The notes: a model not told the origin generated them from the sequence alone. 64,000 bases of DNA from Oncomelania hupensis (GCA_036898135.1 CM072511.1:81587199-81651198), one strand, 5' to 3'. Shown: positions 1 through 34,761, numbered from the stretch's first letter. A program made the numbers and translations.

Positions 1-903
1 GACACTATATTATATTCATAATAATAAACGGAATAAACCAGTACTGTTTACCCAAAATAATAGGGCCTTGCTCGCTTTTTTCAGTCCATGGACTCTTGTA
101 ATTGCAAATGTTTATATACGTACGATTGAAAGCTGCGTATTTCCAAAAAAAAGAGCTATTCATGGCATTTTATTCAACGACCTCAATAACTGAAGTACAA
201 TCTGCGCAAATAACATGTCTAGGCTTCTTTTATTTGCAATACTCTCTACCTGCACATTGCGTTATGAATTACTGGCTGCGCCTAAATTGCGTATTCGGGA
301 TTTTGTTTCACCGCAGGTTCATTATTTTATTAATTTAAGACTGTAGGTCAGTTTGTTTTTTTAAAATCGATTTTGGGTTGCCTGGGTTCGATCCTGGCTT
401 TAGGCAAGGTTGGCCCAGTAGTCCGTTTAGCAAACAAGGTTATGCGTCTTAGGTGCCGGGGGTTCAGCGAACAGTTTTGTGCATGCTGCATCTCAGTGGC
501 GACAAGCTCCTTGAGTAGTTCTTTGAGCTGGAAACAGCGGTAAACAAAGAACGGTCGATGTTTGGTTGCTGAAACTCAACTCGTAGTCTTGATATTATTT
601 CTTTGCCTGCAATCATGCATACAGACGAACAGCAACGCCCTGATAGATAAAATCTTGATGTCATACTATCAGTGCTTATTATGCTAAAATAATGTGTTGT
701 TATTGTTTCATCGGGGGTGGGGGTTGGAGGGGTGAGGGGAATGTTGCTCAATGAATGTTGTATATTTGTAATTTGATATACCATACATCCTTTTTGTCAA
801 CCGAACTTTCATTTATTGTTAGTTTACACATTTATGTGATATTAGACATTTAAAGTTTAACTTTTAAAACATCTTAGCTATTTAAATTTCTTTTCAACAA
901 ATA
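1..903. other. Gene-free flank
   Basis: I see no convincing exon here. The short open frames lack recognisable domains and sit in AT-rich sequence. A B-box-like string (ggttcgatcc) near 385-394 could be the remains of a tRNA-derived SINE, but no matching A box is visible. Confidence 0.6.
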
Positions 904-914
904 AACGGCTCCAC

Positions 915-3296
915 TTGAAGAGAGTAAATACAGCAAAGTGCACTAGACTGAAGTTTGACCTGGACAAACTGCAAGACCAGGAGGTGGCAGAACTATTTCA
1001 GGCCACAATTGGAGGGAAATTTGCACCACTGCTCATTTTGGGGGCTGGTGAAGTAGATGTCAACACCATGACCACCACCTTCAACTCAGCTGTGACAGAT
1101 GCCGCCACTGAGATCCTTGGCAAGCACCAACCAAAGAAGAAGCCGTGGATCACACCTGAACTTTTGGATCTGTGTGATAAACGAACAGAGATTTAAAAAA
1201 AAAAAAAGAACACCTCACAGGAACCTGATGTCTACCGAAAAATCAACAATGACATCAGAAAAGGCATGCGCACAGCAAAGGAGAACTGGATAGAAGATCA
1301 ATGCCAGGAAATAGAGAACAGTCTGAACAAGAACAACAGCAAAAAGGCCTACCAGACTGCGAAGCGGCTGACAAGTGTTAAACAGCCCAAAGTCTCCACG
1401 ATCCAAAGCAAGTCTGGCATATGCCTTACAGAAGAACAAGAAGTCTTGGACAGATGGACAGAGTACTGCTCTGACCTTTACAACCATAAACCAAATGGAG
1501 ACCCACCAGTTCTAGAAAGTCCCGAGAACAGAGAAGAAGAAGAAATCCTCCCAATTCTCCGGGAAGAAGTTGAGGCAGCAGTGCAATCGCTGAAGAAAGG
1601 GAAGTCAGCGGCAGTGGACAACATACCCGCGGAACTGCTACAAGCAGGAGGAGAAGCGATAATTGATGCCCTCACCATTATCTGTAACAAGATCTGGCAG
1701 AGTGGGGAGTCGAGGGGCCGGGTAGCTCAGTTGGTAAGAGCGTCTTGCTAGTAACCGAAAGGTCGCTGGTTCGAATCCCGGATTGGTCAACGTGTGATCA
1801 TATTATTTTCCCCTTTACCAACAACTGGCCCGCTGGTGTCAGTATAAATCGGTCCAGTAGTCACCTATATGCGAAAGTGTCGTGTGACTATAATCTACAA
1901 ACAACAACAGAGTGGGGAGTGGCCTACACCATGGACCCAGTCGCTTGTCATCACTCTTCCCAAAAAGGGTAACCTTCAGGAGTGTGAAAATTACCGCACC
2001 ATCAGCCTCATCAGCCATCCCAGCAAGGTCCTCCTGAAAATAATACTCAACAGGTTGAAACCCCAAGCTGAACAAATCATAGCTGAAGAACAAGCAGGTT
2101 TCAGGGCAGGGCGAAGTACCACTGAACAGATTTTCAACCTCAGAATAATCTGTGAGAAATACCTACAGGACCAACAACATCTATATCATGTGTTCATAGA
2201 CTTCAAGAAGGCGTTTGACCGAGTCTGGCATGCAGCTCTATGGGCAACAATGAAAGTGTACAACATCAGCCCTAAAATTATAGAAGTCATCAAAAGCCTG
2301 TATGACAAGGCTACCAGTGCAGTCCTCCATAACAGCGTCATCGGGAACTGGTTCAGAACAACAATCGGTGTGCGTCAAGGATGCCTACTCTCTCCAACAT
2401 TCTTCAACATCTTTCTAGAGCGCATCATGTCAGATGCTCTTGCAGATCACAAAGGCACAGTCAGCATAGGGGGTAGAGCAATCTCCAATTTTCGTTTTGC
2501 TAGTGACATTGATGGATTGGCTGGAGAGGAACAAGAATTCGAACAGCTGGTACAGAGGCTTGACACCACCTCCAGAGCTTATGGAATGGAAATAAGTGCA
2601 GAGAAGACCAAAATAATGACCAACAACACCAATGGCATCAACACGGACATCAAAGTCCAAGGCCAATCCCTCAACACAGTGCATAGCTTCAAATATTTAG
2701 GAGCCATTGTATCAGACAATGGGTCCCGACAGGAAGTCCTCTCCAGGATCGCACAAACAACTGCTGCCCTGACAAGGTTGAAGCCCATTTGGAAAGACAG
2801 GACCATCAGTCTACATTCCAAAGTAAGACAGCTGCGATCCCTTGTCATCTCCATCTTCCTATATGCTTGCGAAGCATGGACCCTCACAGCAAATCTACAA
2901 CGAAGAATACAAAGCATGGAGATGAGGTGTACAGAAGACTTCTGGGCATTCCCTATACCCAACACATCACCAACGACGTGGAAGTCCGACAGACTATCAC
3001 TCAAGCCATTGGACAACACGATGACCTGCTCACAGTGGTGAAGAAACGGAAACTCCGAAGGTATGGCCACGTCACCAGATCATCAGCCCTTGCAAAGACC
3101 ATTCTGCAAGGCACAGTGCAGGGAGGTAGAAGAAGAGGGAGACCGAAAAAGAGGTCGGAGGACAACATTCGAGAATGGACTGGTTTGACACTGAGCGAAG
3201 CCATCAGGGCTGCTGAGGACAGGGAACGATGGAGTATGCTGGTTAAACGATCATCTGTGGTGCCCTTACGACCTCCTGGTTACGGGACAGGATAGG
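915..3296 (+). pseudogene. RTE reverse transcriptase pseudogene
   Basis: In working form this protein would copy the LINE RNA into DNA at the insertion site. The reading frame can be followed in pieces: 915-1196 (linker), 1266-1710 (start of RT, with EEVEAAVQSLKKGKSA), 1921-2930 (RT core, with LVITLPKKGN, EEQAGFRAGRSTTEQI, FIDFKKAFDRVWH and GVRQGCLLSP) and about 2930-3295 (C-terminal region with a YGHVTRSS motif). It is dead for several visible reasons: a frame break at the A-run near 1195-1207, the SINE insertion after 1710, a one-base frameshift near 2930, and a changed catalytic motif. The catalytic box reads FASD (about 2500-2511) where active enzymes have FADD or YADD. Confidence 0.85.
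1711..1907 (+). mobile_element. tRNA-derived SINE inside the RTE element
   Basis: A 197-bp insert with a pol III promoter: A box tagctcagttgg (1723-1734) and B box ggttcgaatcc (1768-1778), followed by a unique body and a CAA-rich 3' end. It is bounded by a perfect 13-bp duplication, cagagtggggagt, at 1698-1710 and 1908-1920. Removing the insert and one duplicate restores the RT reading frame across the site. The SINE is therefore younger than the RTE copy. The tRNA part is a promoter relic and not a functional tRNA gene. Confidence 0.9.
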
Positions 3297-3313
3297 ATAG
3301 GATTAAACAAATA

Positions 3314-3871
<558 letters not shown>

Positions 3872-4443
3872 CCCCCGTGGGAGTGCCTGGGGTTTCAGTA
3901 TAAATAGTATCCCCACTTTCTGGAAATTTAGTGTTTTAAATTCCCACTGTCGCTGTCTTTCTCATTTGTTCTTTCTCATTCCTGCTCTGTTCTATCAATC
4001 TGCTATACTATCTTCTTCTTCGCTAGATTAGTCAACTACCTTTTTTCTTGAAAACTCTTTCGGGACAAGACTCCTTGTTTGAGTGTGAGATCTGTTGGAT
4101 CAGCTTGGGAATATTGGACACTTTCTGCCAGGTGGTCACTAGGGCTTCCTATGATGTTATTATTTAGCAATGTAAGCATTTTATATGTATGTGTTTTTTT
4201 GAGAATTTATAATGATGTTTGTATTCTATTGTTTTTGTAAACGGGGGTTCGATAAATTAGAGTACAGCCTCAGCGTCCCCTGCGTGGGTTGTCTTTATTG
4301 TAAAGTGACTGGCTGGTGGAGAGCCTTCAGTGTTACCACTAGGGTTGTTTCAGCAGATCTTTTATGCGGATCAGGGGTTGTCCGGTCCTGATTTGGCTCG
4401 GAAGAGTCCGCTGGACCTAAAGCAATAATCATGTAATGTAATG
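3872..4443 (+). mobile_element. Short retroposon, TAATG-tailed family, copy 1
   Basis: A block of about 570 bp beginning cccccgtgggagtgcc and ending with the conserved 3' string gagtccgctggacctaaagc followed by atgtaatgtaatg. Closely similar blocks occur at 7911-8490, 26223-26848 and 60759-61331, and the 3' end alone at 20794-21121. The copies at 26223 and 60759 have clear target duplications, so the family is retroposed. No coding domain is evident. It could be a SINE-like element or the 3' part of a LINE whose body is not in this window. Confidence 0.75.
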
Positions 4444-5298
4444 TTATTCTTAGGTTATCTTATCTTATTTTATCCCTATCTTCTCCTCGCGTCTGCTCTC
4501 CTCTTCTCCTTCATACTGGTTGAAAATAAGCAAAGTCATCACGCGTTGTCATCATCATAATTTTTAAGAGTGAATATAAAATGTCTGCCTAACAACGCGT
4601 GATTGTGTGACAGTGTGAAATAAGTGTGTAGTGTAAGATAATAATGAAATGATACATAAAATCAAATTTAAAAAAGTGCAGTTTGTGTTTGTGTGCACTC
4701 TTCGTACATATCCACAGTTGGGTTCTGATCGTCACCCAATTTTCCAGGAACATCAGATCTGTTTCTAAGTATGTGCGAACGGTTTGGCTTTTTCGCCCAA
4801 CTTCTCATGCCAGTACGGGTTGGAGTCCGAAATCGTACGAAATCCGTTGGGGGAAAATCACAGCACGCCAATAACGGTAACCTGCTCTTTGTTCATTGGT
4901 GTCTCCCCCACCCCTTCCCCTCCTCTCATGTAACATGACAACACTATTCAATATGCCACAGGGTAACACGAGCACTGTGTTTACGACTTTCTTTGATTTG
5001 TTTTCTCTCTCAACGTAGGTATGCATTCGTTTTATAACTATTGTTATCTTTTGTTTGAAGAGGTGCATTTTTATGTAATAATAAAACTTACCTGTGAATC
5101 GCACGCTCTTTCATGTTTGATAAAATAACCTCAATAAAGCTACAATCAGACAGAGACGTTAATTCATTAGTCTTACCAGAACCTCACCTTTTTCGTCCAT
5201 TCATTGTGTTGTTACAAACAATTCTAACACAGGTTACTTTGTTCTTTCCCATGTTCTTTCAAACTTAACATACACATATACGCGTTCGTATATTAAAC
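4444..5298. other. Gene-free stretch
   Basis: I see nothing I can name here. The DNA is AT-rich with short low-complexity runs and no ORF showing a domain. Confidence 0.6.
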
Positions 5299-5309
5299 TA
5301 GCGCTGTAC

Positions 5310-5659
5310 TGTGTACCACATCACCAACGACGAAGTCCGACAGACCATCACACAAGCCATTGGACAACACGATGACCTGCTCACAGTGGTAAAAAAACCG
5401 GAAACTCCGATGGTATTGCCACGTCACCAGATCATCAGGTCTTGCAAAGACCATCCTGCAAGGCACAGTGCAAGGAGGTAGAAGAAGAGGGAGACCGAAA
5501 AAGAGGTGGGAGGACAACATTCGAGAATGGACTGGTTTGACACTGAGCGAAACAATCAGGGTTGCTGAGGACAGGGAAAGATGGAGTACGCTGGTTAAAC
5601 GATCATCTGTGGTGCCTCTAAGACCTCCAAGTTATGGGATAGGATAGGATAGGATAGGA
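5310..5659 (+). mobile_element. RTE-like LINE 3' fragment
   Basis: It matches the last 330 bp or so of the RTE element at 904-3305 (the YGHVTRSS and SSVVPLRP regions) and ends in (GGATA)n. The 11-mer tagcgctgtac flanks it at 5299-5309 and 5660-5670, which shows an independent insertion. Frame is disrupted, for instance by an extra A at about 5392-5398. The homology starts at acatcaccaacgac, the same point at which the tandem copies at 62207-62880 begin. Confidence 0.88.
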
Positions 5660-5670
5660 TAGCGCTGTAC

Positions 5671-6012
5671 GCGCACCAAGTGCGGGTTAATTGTAGATAC
5701 TGATTACCGTTGGTGCGGGCTAATTGTAGATACTGAAGATTCAATACTATCAGTAAACTCTCTCTCACACTGTGGTCCGTGTGTTTCTTGTGTTTTACCC
5801 GGGAGACACAAAGTGTCACACTGCGTAGCAGGGACTGGCCGACGTTTATGTTCACCTGCCTTCTATTAACGTAGTTGAGACTGACGGAGGACATTCTCGG
5901 CGTAAAATTTAAATGGAATAGGTGCCTAGCCAAATATAATTTAATCTTTTATCGAGAGGTGGGAGTGGGGAGATGTGTGTGTGGATGATGTGGCATTGGT
6001 AAGCAGCTAGTA

Positions 6013-6084
<72 letters not shown>

Positions 6085-6402
6085 AAACATCTATACAACA
6101 GCGAACAATGTTGAGCCATAAAGGCTCGCTGCACAGTGACTGAAGATTCACCTGTCTGAAGGACCTTTATTAACGTTCCCATGCTTCGATGCAGAGAAGT
6201 GCATTCAGCCTGATCAGGTGACTTGTATCGCACATATCAGATGACGAACGGAATATCTGCGCGTTCGTTCTCAGTGGCGAGTGGGACGTTTTAAGGAAGG
6301 GACATAAGAAAGTAAAAACAAAATTGAAAGGAAGAGCAGGCAGACGTTATAGGAGGAAAAAAAGGTATAAAAGTTTGTTTCAGCAGAAATATTGTTTACA
6401 AA
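5671..6402 (+). promoter_or_regulatory. Upstream region of dehydrogenase copy 1
   Basis: A (CT)n run at 6014-6081 is followed by unique sequence up to the start codon. TATAAAAG lies at 6366-6373, only 30 bp before the ATG. It is directly followed by a pyrimidine-rich tttgtttcag, so this site could be either a core promoter or the acceptor of a 5' UTR intron. The string agacgtta near 6340 is shared with the region upstream of copy 2 (about 59565), which suggests related 5' ends. Confidence 0.4.
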
Positions 6403-28996
<22,594 letters not shown>

Positions 28997-29301
28997 TAAC
29001 TTGGGGTGTCGGATAGCGCAGTGGTTGGAGCACTCGCTACTGTGTCGCAAGTTAAGCACCGTCCAGTGCGGTTAGCACTTGGATGGGTGACCGCAAAACG
29101 TAAAGCGACAAATAACAACGCCCCTAGTTGACTCAACTGTGACTGAGTACCCACTCTTTTAAGGGTGGGGAAGGTAAAGCAGCGAGGGAGAGAGATGGGC
29201 ATCACCCTCAATACGCTGGCCCAAGATAAGTGTGATCTCCAACATCACGCTCCCCTACGGCCACAAGGCTATGGGACTACCTTTACCTTTACCTTTTTTA
29301 T
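28997..29301 (+). mobile_element. SINE combining tRNA-like and 5S rRNA-like promoter parts
   Basis: The first 45 bp resemble a tRNA 5' half (gtgtcggatagcgcagtggt, A box at about 29013-29024). From about 29049 the sequence is 5S rRNA-like: aagttaagcaccgtcc (5S A-box region), gcggttagcacttgg, then ggatgggtgaccgc (5S C box, 29081-29094). A 200-bp body and a (CTTTAC)n tail follow. The 9-mer ctctcggcc flanks it at 28988-28996 and 29302-29310. This is a retroposon and not a 5S gene: the 5S 5' and 3' stems are absent. Confidence 0.8.
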
Positions 29302-29310
29302 CTCTCGGCC

Positions 29311-29569
29311 ACTGCCATGAAAACACGGCCCAACCCGAACCGTTATTTTTATTTATCCCTCAAACACTATCAACTATCACTCAAACATGTAGTGTAAAGG
29401 CAGTGAGATCTGTATTAGAAGACGGAAAGGAAATCGACATTTTATTTTGAAATTTGAGATTGATTGCATCCAGTAGTAGTAGTAATTTTTAATTTTCAAC
29501 TGCCAAAGTAATAAGCTATTTAGGCAGTAAAAGCCTTGAAATGCACATAGGCTTTAAAACTATAATAAA
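29311..29569. other. Gene-free stretch
   Basis: Nothing recognised; AT-rich sequence. Confidence 0.5.
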
Positions 29570-30000
29570 AGAGCAAGTTCAATTTCAAGTTCAAGAATAC
29601 TTTATTATCTCAACAGAGAAATTATGACTTACAATTGCTGATCGGTATGAAACATTAAAACAATACATACATAGATAAAACAAGTACACAGTAGGCTACA
29701 TCTATAGTAAATTTCCAGTATTAAAAGACATCTCAAACATCAAGATCTTTATATAAAAAAAATATTACTTAGCGCTTATTTAAAAACTCAATAAATTTTG
29801 GGATAAAACTGTTTTTTGTTCTTACAAGAGAACATTTAGGCACACGCAGTCTGCGACCAGAAGGGAATGTTCACATAAAATGTATTAGTACAGGAAAAAA
29901 AACACCCTTTGGATATGATAAGAAATTTTTCCCCCAATAAAGGCTAATATAACACACACCCCAAAACACATCCAATTACCCACACCCACATCCACACTAG
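29570..30000 (-). mobile_element. Probable LINE 3' end
   Basis: On the minus strand a noncoding segment ends in ataataaagtattcttgaac followed by TTGAAA/TTGAAC repeats (29572-29602). A hexameric tail after an AATAAAG-type end is common for L2/CR1 3' ends. No coding part is visible, so the assignment is tentative. Confidence 0.4.
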
Positions 30001-30097
30001 CACGCATATAGACTAGCGGTGGAGCACATTATGATTAACATGTGCATTAACGTGAATTTATATAAGTAGTCTAGACTACGGATACGTCTGCTGCCCA

Positions 30098-30262
30098 TAA
30101 CAATGGCATCCAGTACCATGGTTGAAGGGAGGGAGGAAAACCGGAGTACACGGGGGGAAACTCTCGGCGACCTGAGTAGTACAAAAAGTTCGCCCCTTGC
30201 GGGAATCGAACCCGCGACCTTCGGCGTAGGGAACTTACCACTAACCAGCTTCGACACCAAAT
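30098..30262 (-). mobile_element. tRNA-derived SINE, minus strand
   Basis: On the minus strand, an A-box-like segment (tggttagtggtaag) is followed by B box gggttcgattccc (about 30202-30214), then gcgaactttttgtactactc and gtactccggttttcctccc. The layout matches the SINEs at 19122 and 26087. Confidence 0.75.
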
Positions 30263-30339
30263 CACCTTTGATATATGATGTATATATATTTTGCTTGTTT
30301 GTTTGTTTGTTTGTTTGTTTGATTTGATTTTACTTTTTG

Positions 30340-30643
30340 ACACTGTATTGTCCCTTTTTATCGGGAAATTCTAAGCCGCCTCCCCTGGGAAAGGCGTAGT
30401 CGCAGCCTGTGGCGCGCCCAAACCCAACCTACCTAATAGTAAGTTTTTTCTTTCTTGAAATTTGTTCGGGGAGCGAATCGGATTCCCCAGGGAAAACCCC
30501 AGAGACGTTGCCCGAGTCGAAAGTAAATAATATTCAGAGAAACATAACGCCCAGAGGCTGGATCCATCTCACACCTGTCAGGCGCCATTGGTTTCTAACT
30601 ATGGACAAGGCCTTAGACCACGCGGCCACACCGCTCCTATTTA
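30340..30643 (-). mobile_element. SINE with tRNA-Leu/Ser-like head, minus strand
   Basis: The minus strand begins ggtgtggccgcgtggtctaa (about 30622-30641), which matches the A-box region of Leu/Ser-type tRNAs. It then carries cgggcaacgtctctggggtt, tgggtttgggcgcgcc and a 3' end like that at 10161-10330. The full-length head makes this the better copy of that family. Confidence 0.7.
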
Positions 30644-30690
30644 GTATGTGGTATGTCCTCTGCTGCAACTGCGATGTAGGCTATATGTAA

Positions 30691-30693
30691 TGA

Positions 30694-30728
<35 letters not shown>

Positions 30729-30747
30729 TTAATAATAATAATAATAA

Positions 30748-30821
<74 letters not shown>

Positions 30822-30831
30822 TAATAAGAAC

Positions 30832-30927
<96 letters not shown>
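30691..30927 (+). repeat. (AAT)n microsatellite
   Basis: About 235 bp of AAT repeats with a few interruptions. Confidence 0.95.
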
Positions 30928-30928
<1 letters not shown>

Positions 30929-31095
30929 CAGGCTAAATGTCAGAAATGCAATTTCGCTATCAATCAAATCCTATGGCAGAGGGGCTTGCGATAAATTACT
31001 ATGACATATGTGCTGTTTTCCGGTTAAAATGTTTCCTCTGCCATAAACCATGCAGGCAAAAATGTCAGCAATGCAAATTCGCTAGCAATCAAATC

Positions 31096-31383
31096 CAGGG
31101 CCGGATCTGGGGGGGGAGGGGGGGGGAGGGTGTCATGGGTTCCGAACATATATATGTAGTTCTTTTTAAGCTTTGTGGTTGATGTCAGTGTGTAATGTGA
31201 TCAGCCGTCTCCATGGCTCCAGCCAATATGGGACATTAAACTCAATACACAAACCAACCAACCACAATGTGTAATGAATGGTGCAATATTTACGAACATA
31301 GCAAAATTTTCCCACCTTCCGTCCGGCCCAATACCTACACTTGGAACACCCCCCCCCCTTCTACTTACCTTGATCCGGCCCTG
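31096..31383. mobile_element. hAT-like MITE
   Basis: A 288-bp element with 12-bp perfect terminal inverted repeats, CAGGGCCGGATC at 31096-31107 and GATCCGGCCCTG at 31372-31383. G-rich sequence follows on the inside of both ends. It is flanked by the 5-bp duplication aaatc at 31091-31095 and 31384-31388. CAGGG-type ends occur in hAT elements, and some hAT groups make 5-bp duplications. There is no transposase, so it is non-autonomous. The flanks resemble 30949-31040, which supports the empty-site reconstruction. Confidence 0.75.
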
Positions 31384-31388
31384 AAATC

Positions 31389-31866
31389 CTATCACAGACG
31401 GGCTTGTGACAGGTTACTGTGATTATGTATGTGACCACCGGCTGAAATGTTGTTTTTGCCCCACAGAAAGTTGTGTTCAAAGAAACCAAACAACCAACCA
31501 AACAAGCTAGTGAACAGACAAGCAAGCAAACAAACAAACAATTCAATAAAACATTGATAGATCACGACACTTTATCACTGTAACTGTACACAAAAAAAAC
31601 CCAACGTCTATATAACAAAATATCGTATTAAAATGTCTACAATTCAGAATTTCTCACGAAAATCCAAACCTTAAACATTATTTCATATATTATAGTTCGA
31701 TTTTTATTATATGTGACGTTTTTGCGTTGATCTTGAAGTTCAAGGGTATTTTAGGCTTTGCAAAGTGTTCCAGTCTTACCATCAAGAATCAAGACAGGTT
31801 CCAGCATGTCTCTATACAGGATGCAACATCTGATTCCAGCGAGCTGTCACACGGTGTTCCCCAGGG
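31389..31866. other. Gene-free stretch
   Basis: Unique AT-rich sequence with runs of caaacaaa near 31490-31545. Nothing recognised. Confidence 0.5.
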
Positions 31867-32230
31867 TTCAGAATCAGAATCAGAATCTTTATTGTCCCCA
31901 TGAAAACACAAGGAAATGTGTGTGCGGCGTACACTTCATCAACACAACGGCACAAAAGCAATAAAACACAAAAACTACACAACAAACAACAGAAAAGCAG
32001 TTGTACACAGCATGAATGTAGCTTATCAAATAATAAAAAACATGCATCCTACTTTCTAACCCCTAACACAAAACACCCACCTACACACACACGCACACAC
32101 ACACACACACCCACACACACTCACACACGCACACACCAGAAGTTTAAAAAAAGTTCCCGGTACAGTATTTAACGCAGACTGTCACTGGCCTGTGGCATGA
32201 CCAGTAATGACCTCACTACTAACCTAGTTA
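31867..32230 (-). mobile_element. Probable LINE 3' end with GATTCT tail
   Basis: The minus strand ends in ggggacaataaagattctga with GATTCT repeats (31867-31888), a form common in LINE 3' ends. Upstream is noncoding and contains a (GT)n run (32078-32137). No ORF fragment is visible. Confidence 0.5.
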
Positions 32231-32282
32231 CAGTGTTTTAAACACACAACGGGATACACGGGTCGTGCTAAGTCTGTGTTTA

Positions 32283-32283
32283 T

Positions 32284-32339
<56 letters not shown>

Positions 32340-33084
32340 GGATTTTTATATGGCGGGTACTCCAGCCTATGACCAGACTCACCACGCTTTACATAGTAAT
32401 TACATATAAATACATGCACTCGATAAAACATCACTTTTGCTACAATACACCAAAAGACGGGACAGTAAAGGTACAGACTATTTACAACTATGTACATAAA
32501 TTACAAAAAAAGACAAAAAATAGACTATTTACAACTATGTACACAAATGACAAAAAAAGACAGAAAGAAGAATAGCAAAAACCTATTCACAGCTATTTAT
32601 ATGCCCGGTTAGGCCCAGGAAGAAAAAACAGTATAAATATTTACAGCCGTGTATACACTTACGGATCAGACATAGACAAAAGATGAGAAAATGGCAGCGG
32701 GATACAAATCAATCTGAATAATGCAGTTTGAAGAGGTGGGTTTTGAGGGCCTTTTTGAATGCTTGTGTTGATTGTATGTGGCGGATATGGGAGGGAAGGG
32801 AATTCCACTGCTTAGGTGCGGAGTAAGCGAATGCACGTTGGCCGTATGTCTTAGTGCGGGTGACGGGAACCTTGAGTGTGCGAGTGTCAGCAAAAGATCT
32901 TAAAGTGCGTGAAGGGGAGAAGACAGACAGTAGATCAGCAAGGTAGGAAGGACAAGAATCTGTGAAGAAGTTGTGACAGAGAACAGAGAGTTTGTACTCT
33001 ATGCGTGCTTGCACAGGAAGCCAGTGAAGGGAATGTAGTAGAGGTGTGATGGGATCGCGTTTCTCAGCTCGGAATACTAGTCTA
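32283..33084 (-). mobile_element. L2-type LINE, 3' half (split by the LTR array)
   Basis: Read on the minus strand, this is the end of a LINE ORF2 (ARIEYKLSVLCHNFF, RTKTYGQRAFAYSAPKQWNS, LPSHIRHIQST) at 32709-33084, a 3' UTR and an (ATT)n tail (32286-32337) after a gcgtggtgagtctgg...tataaaaatcc end. The 5' half is at 57306-58449. Joining the two after removing the array and one copy of GTCTA gives a continuous frame (KVQNSAARLVFRAEKRD) across the insertion point. Confidence 0.9.
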
Positions 33085-34608
33085 TGTCACGTGGGGTTTA
33101 TGGGCTCTGCACAATGGAATTATGGACCCTCACGTTTATTCGGTGGGAACTGCTAGTAAGTCACCCTATGAATTACTTTAATAAATTTATTTGTTTAGCT
33201 CGTTCTGTGTTAAGGTTGGGGTACAGAAATAGATAGAAAAATGGTAAAAGATACTGTCACACTAGCTTTCACACGGCTATGAATCATATGTAGTCCAGCC
33301 CCTTGATAACAGTTAAAATCACATATTTATTTCTTCTACTCTATACAAGATTCTCTAAGTACTAATCTAACTTAAAAAGTCTCAGTCACTGCTAATAGTT
33401 CGATCGCTGATAGTCTAGTATAGGCAGCTGTTATTTCTTCCTCGGGCACTTGCTATAATATTTCATGTAGATTTGGACTACTGTGGTCCGTTTTACAGTT
33501 TCTGAAGAGTTGGACTACTGTGGTCCTGCTATGATCAGTTTAAGTGCACCTTGGCGTGTTCACTTAACTGCTAGATGGAGCGTGCGAAGTCCTTCTGTGA
33601 GGTAGCTTCTGGTCCACCTGGGTAGTTGTGTAATTGGGTTCCCTTGCCACGCTGTGGGGTCTTGTAGGGGGTTTTTCAAGGTAGCTCTTTCCGGCTTGTG
33701 CGGCAGAGTCTCCTCAACCAACTAGTCGTTTCTGTGGAGTGGGGTGCACAGGATAGCTCGCCTGCTCGTCTGTAATATAAGAGACGAAATTCTGCACAAC
33801 CCTGAATAATCGGTTTGTGCAGAGCGTCTCACTGAAAGCCAAGTAGCCCTCAGTGATAGCTCCACATCTCTATACATAAGCGACGAACATTCTGCTACTT
33901 CCGGGTTCCACTGGAATCTCACTCTAAATTCCTATACATACATAAATATCAATCGTGTCTAACTATACACATACAGAATTAATAATAATATAAACATTCA
34001 GTGGTACAGCCACTGGTCTGCAAACATACATATAAGTTAAACAACAGTGGTTCCGTACGGGATACAACATGGCGGCGCAACCGGTCGTGTTTCGCCTCGT
34101 GGTAGGCTCTTCCACGTGGTCCCGCAAATTCGGATTAACAATTCACATTTATGCATAGCAAATTCCACAAACATAATTTCCACAATAATATAAATATATC
34201 ACGATGAAACAGAAGTGTGTTCATTTACCTGTTTGACAAGTTCAGGCCCGTGTTGACTGAATAGAATTCTGAGATTCTAAGTCCTGCTTCCTGGTCTATG
34301 AGTGAAGATAGTTCTCTGCTAGCTAAGGAGATGTTACTTCTTCCTCGTCTCACACACGACTGACCAAGCTGTGCTAGGTTTTGACACAGTCAAAACTGCT
34401 CTACCCACTTAGCCTGCTGCTGATTGGTTAAAACGGTCCGATTCAAAGCTCAAGTGCTGACTCACTGCGATGTGGGTGGCTCGCTCGCCGTGTGGTCTGC
34501 TGTGTAATTTAATTGCTGCTGTGTAATAGTCTAACTTCTCTACTGTTACAAAGACTACACATGGCTAAATAGTCAACAAGCAGAGTTAAGACTAGCCAAT
34601 TCATGACA
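33085..34608 (-). repeat. LTR 1 (3'-most on element strand)
   Basis: 1,524 bp. AATAAA on the element strand at 33135-33140 (read as tttatt on plus) is a candidate polyadenylation signal near the LTR end. It differs from the other LTRs at a few sites (for example cacatattt versus cacacattt near 33325, and gtaattggg versus gtagttggg near 33632). Confidence 0.93.
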
Positions 34609-34761
34609 GGCTCCCTCAACTGAAAAAAGGCGATGACTACTGGATTCGACCTTTTTCTACTACAGAGCCTAGTTTAACACTGCACTATCCTAGGGTCCTA
34701 TTTACAAACTAGTTAAGTTGCTCTACCTGAGCTGCAATGCTGTGCCAGGTAGCTATGGACA

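Larger units (their letters stand above)
904..3305 (+). mobile_element. RTE-like LINE, 5'-truncated
   Basis: This is a non-LTR retrotransposon fragment that lacks the endonuclease region and keeps the linker, reverse transcriptase and C-terminal part. It ends in a short (GGATA)n tail at about 3286-3305, which is typical of RTE elements. The octamer aacaaata occurs on both sides (896-903 and 3306-3313) and is a plausible target-site duplication. A SINE interrupts the body at 1711-1907. The same 3' end recurs at 5310-5659 (plus strand) and three times at 62207-63536 (minus strand). RTE assignment rests on the overall protein pattern and tail; a search would be needed for the exact family. Confidence 0.8.

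Noticed and set aside
102..784. Short open frames near the window start
   Set aside because: AT-rich, no domain, no splice or codon-use support.
1721..1790. Possible functional tRNA gene
   Set aside because: A and B boxes are present, but the sequence is the head of a SINE with target duplications, and the cloverleaf 3' half continues into the SINE body.
6366..6373. TATAAAAG as a firm core promoter of dehydrogenase copy 1
   Set aside because: It would leave almost no 5' UTR, it is followed by an acceptor-like tttgtttcag, and copy 2 has no equivalent; kept only as a possibility.
29041..29100. Possible 5S rRNA gene
   Set aside because: Only the internal promoter part of 5S is present; the terminal stem halves are replaced by a tRNA-like head and a SINE body.
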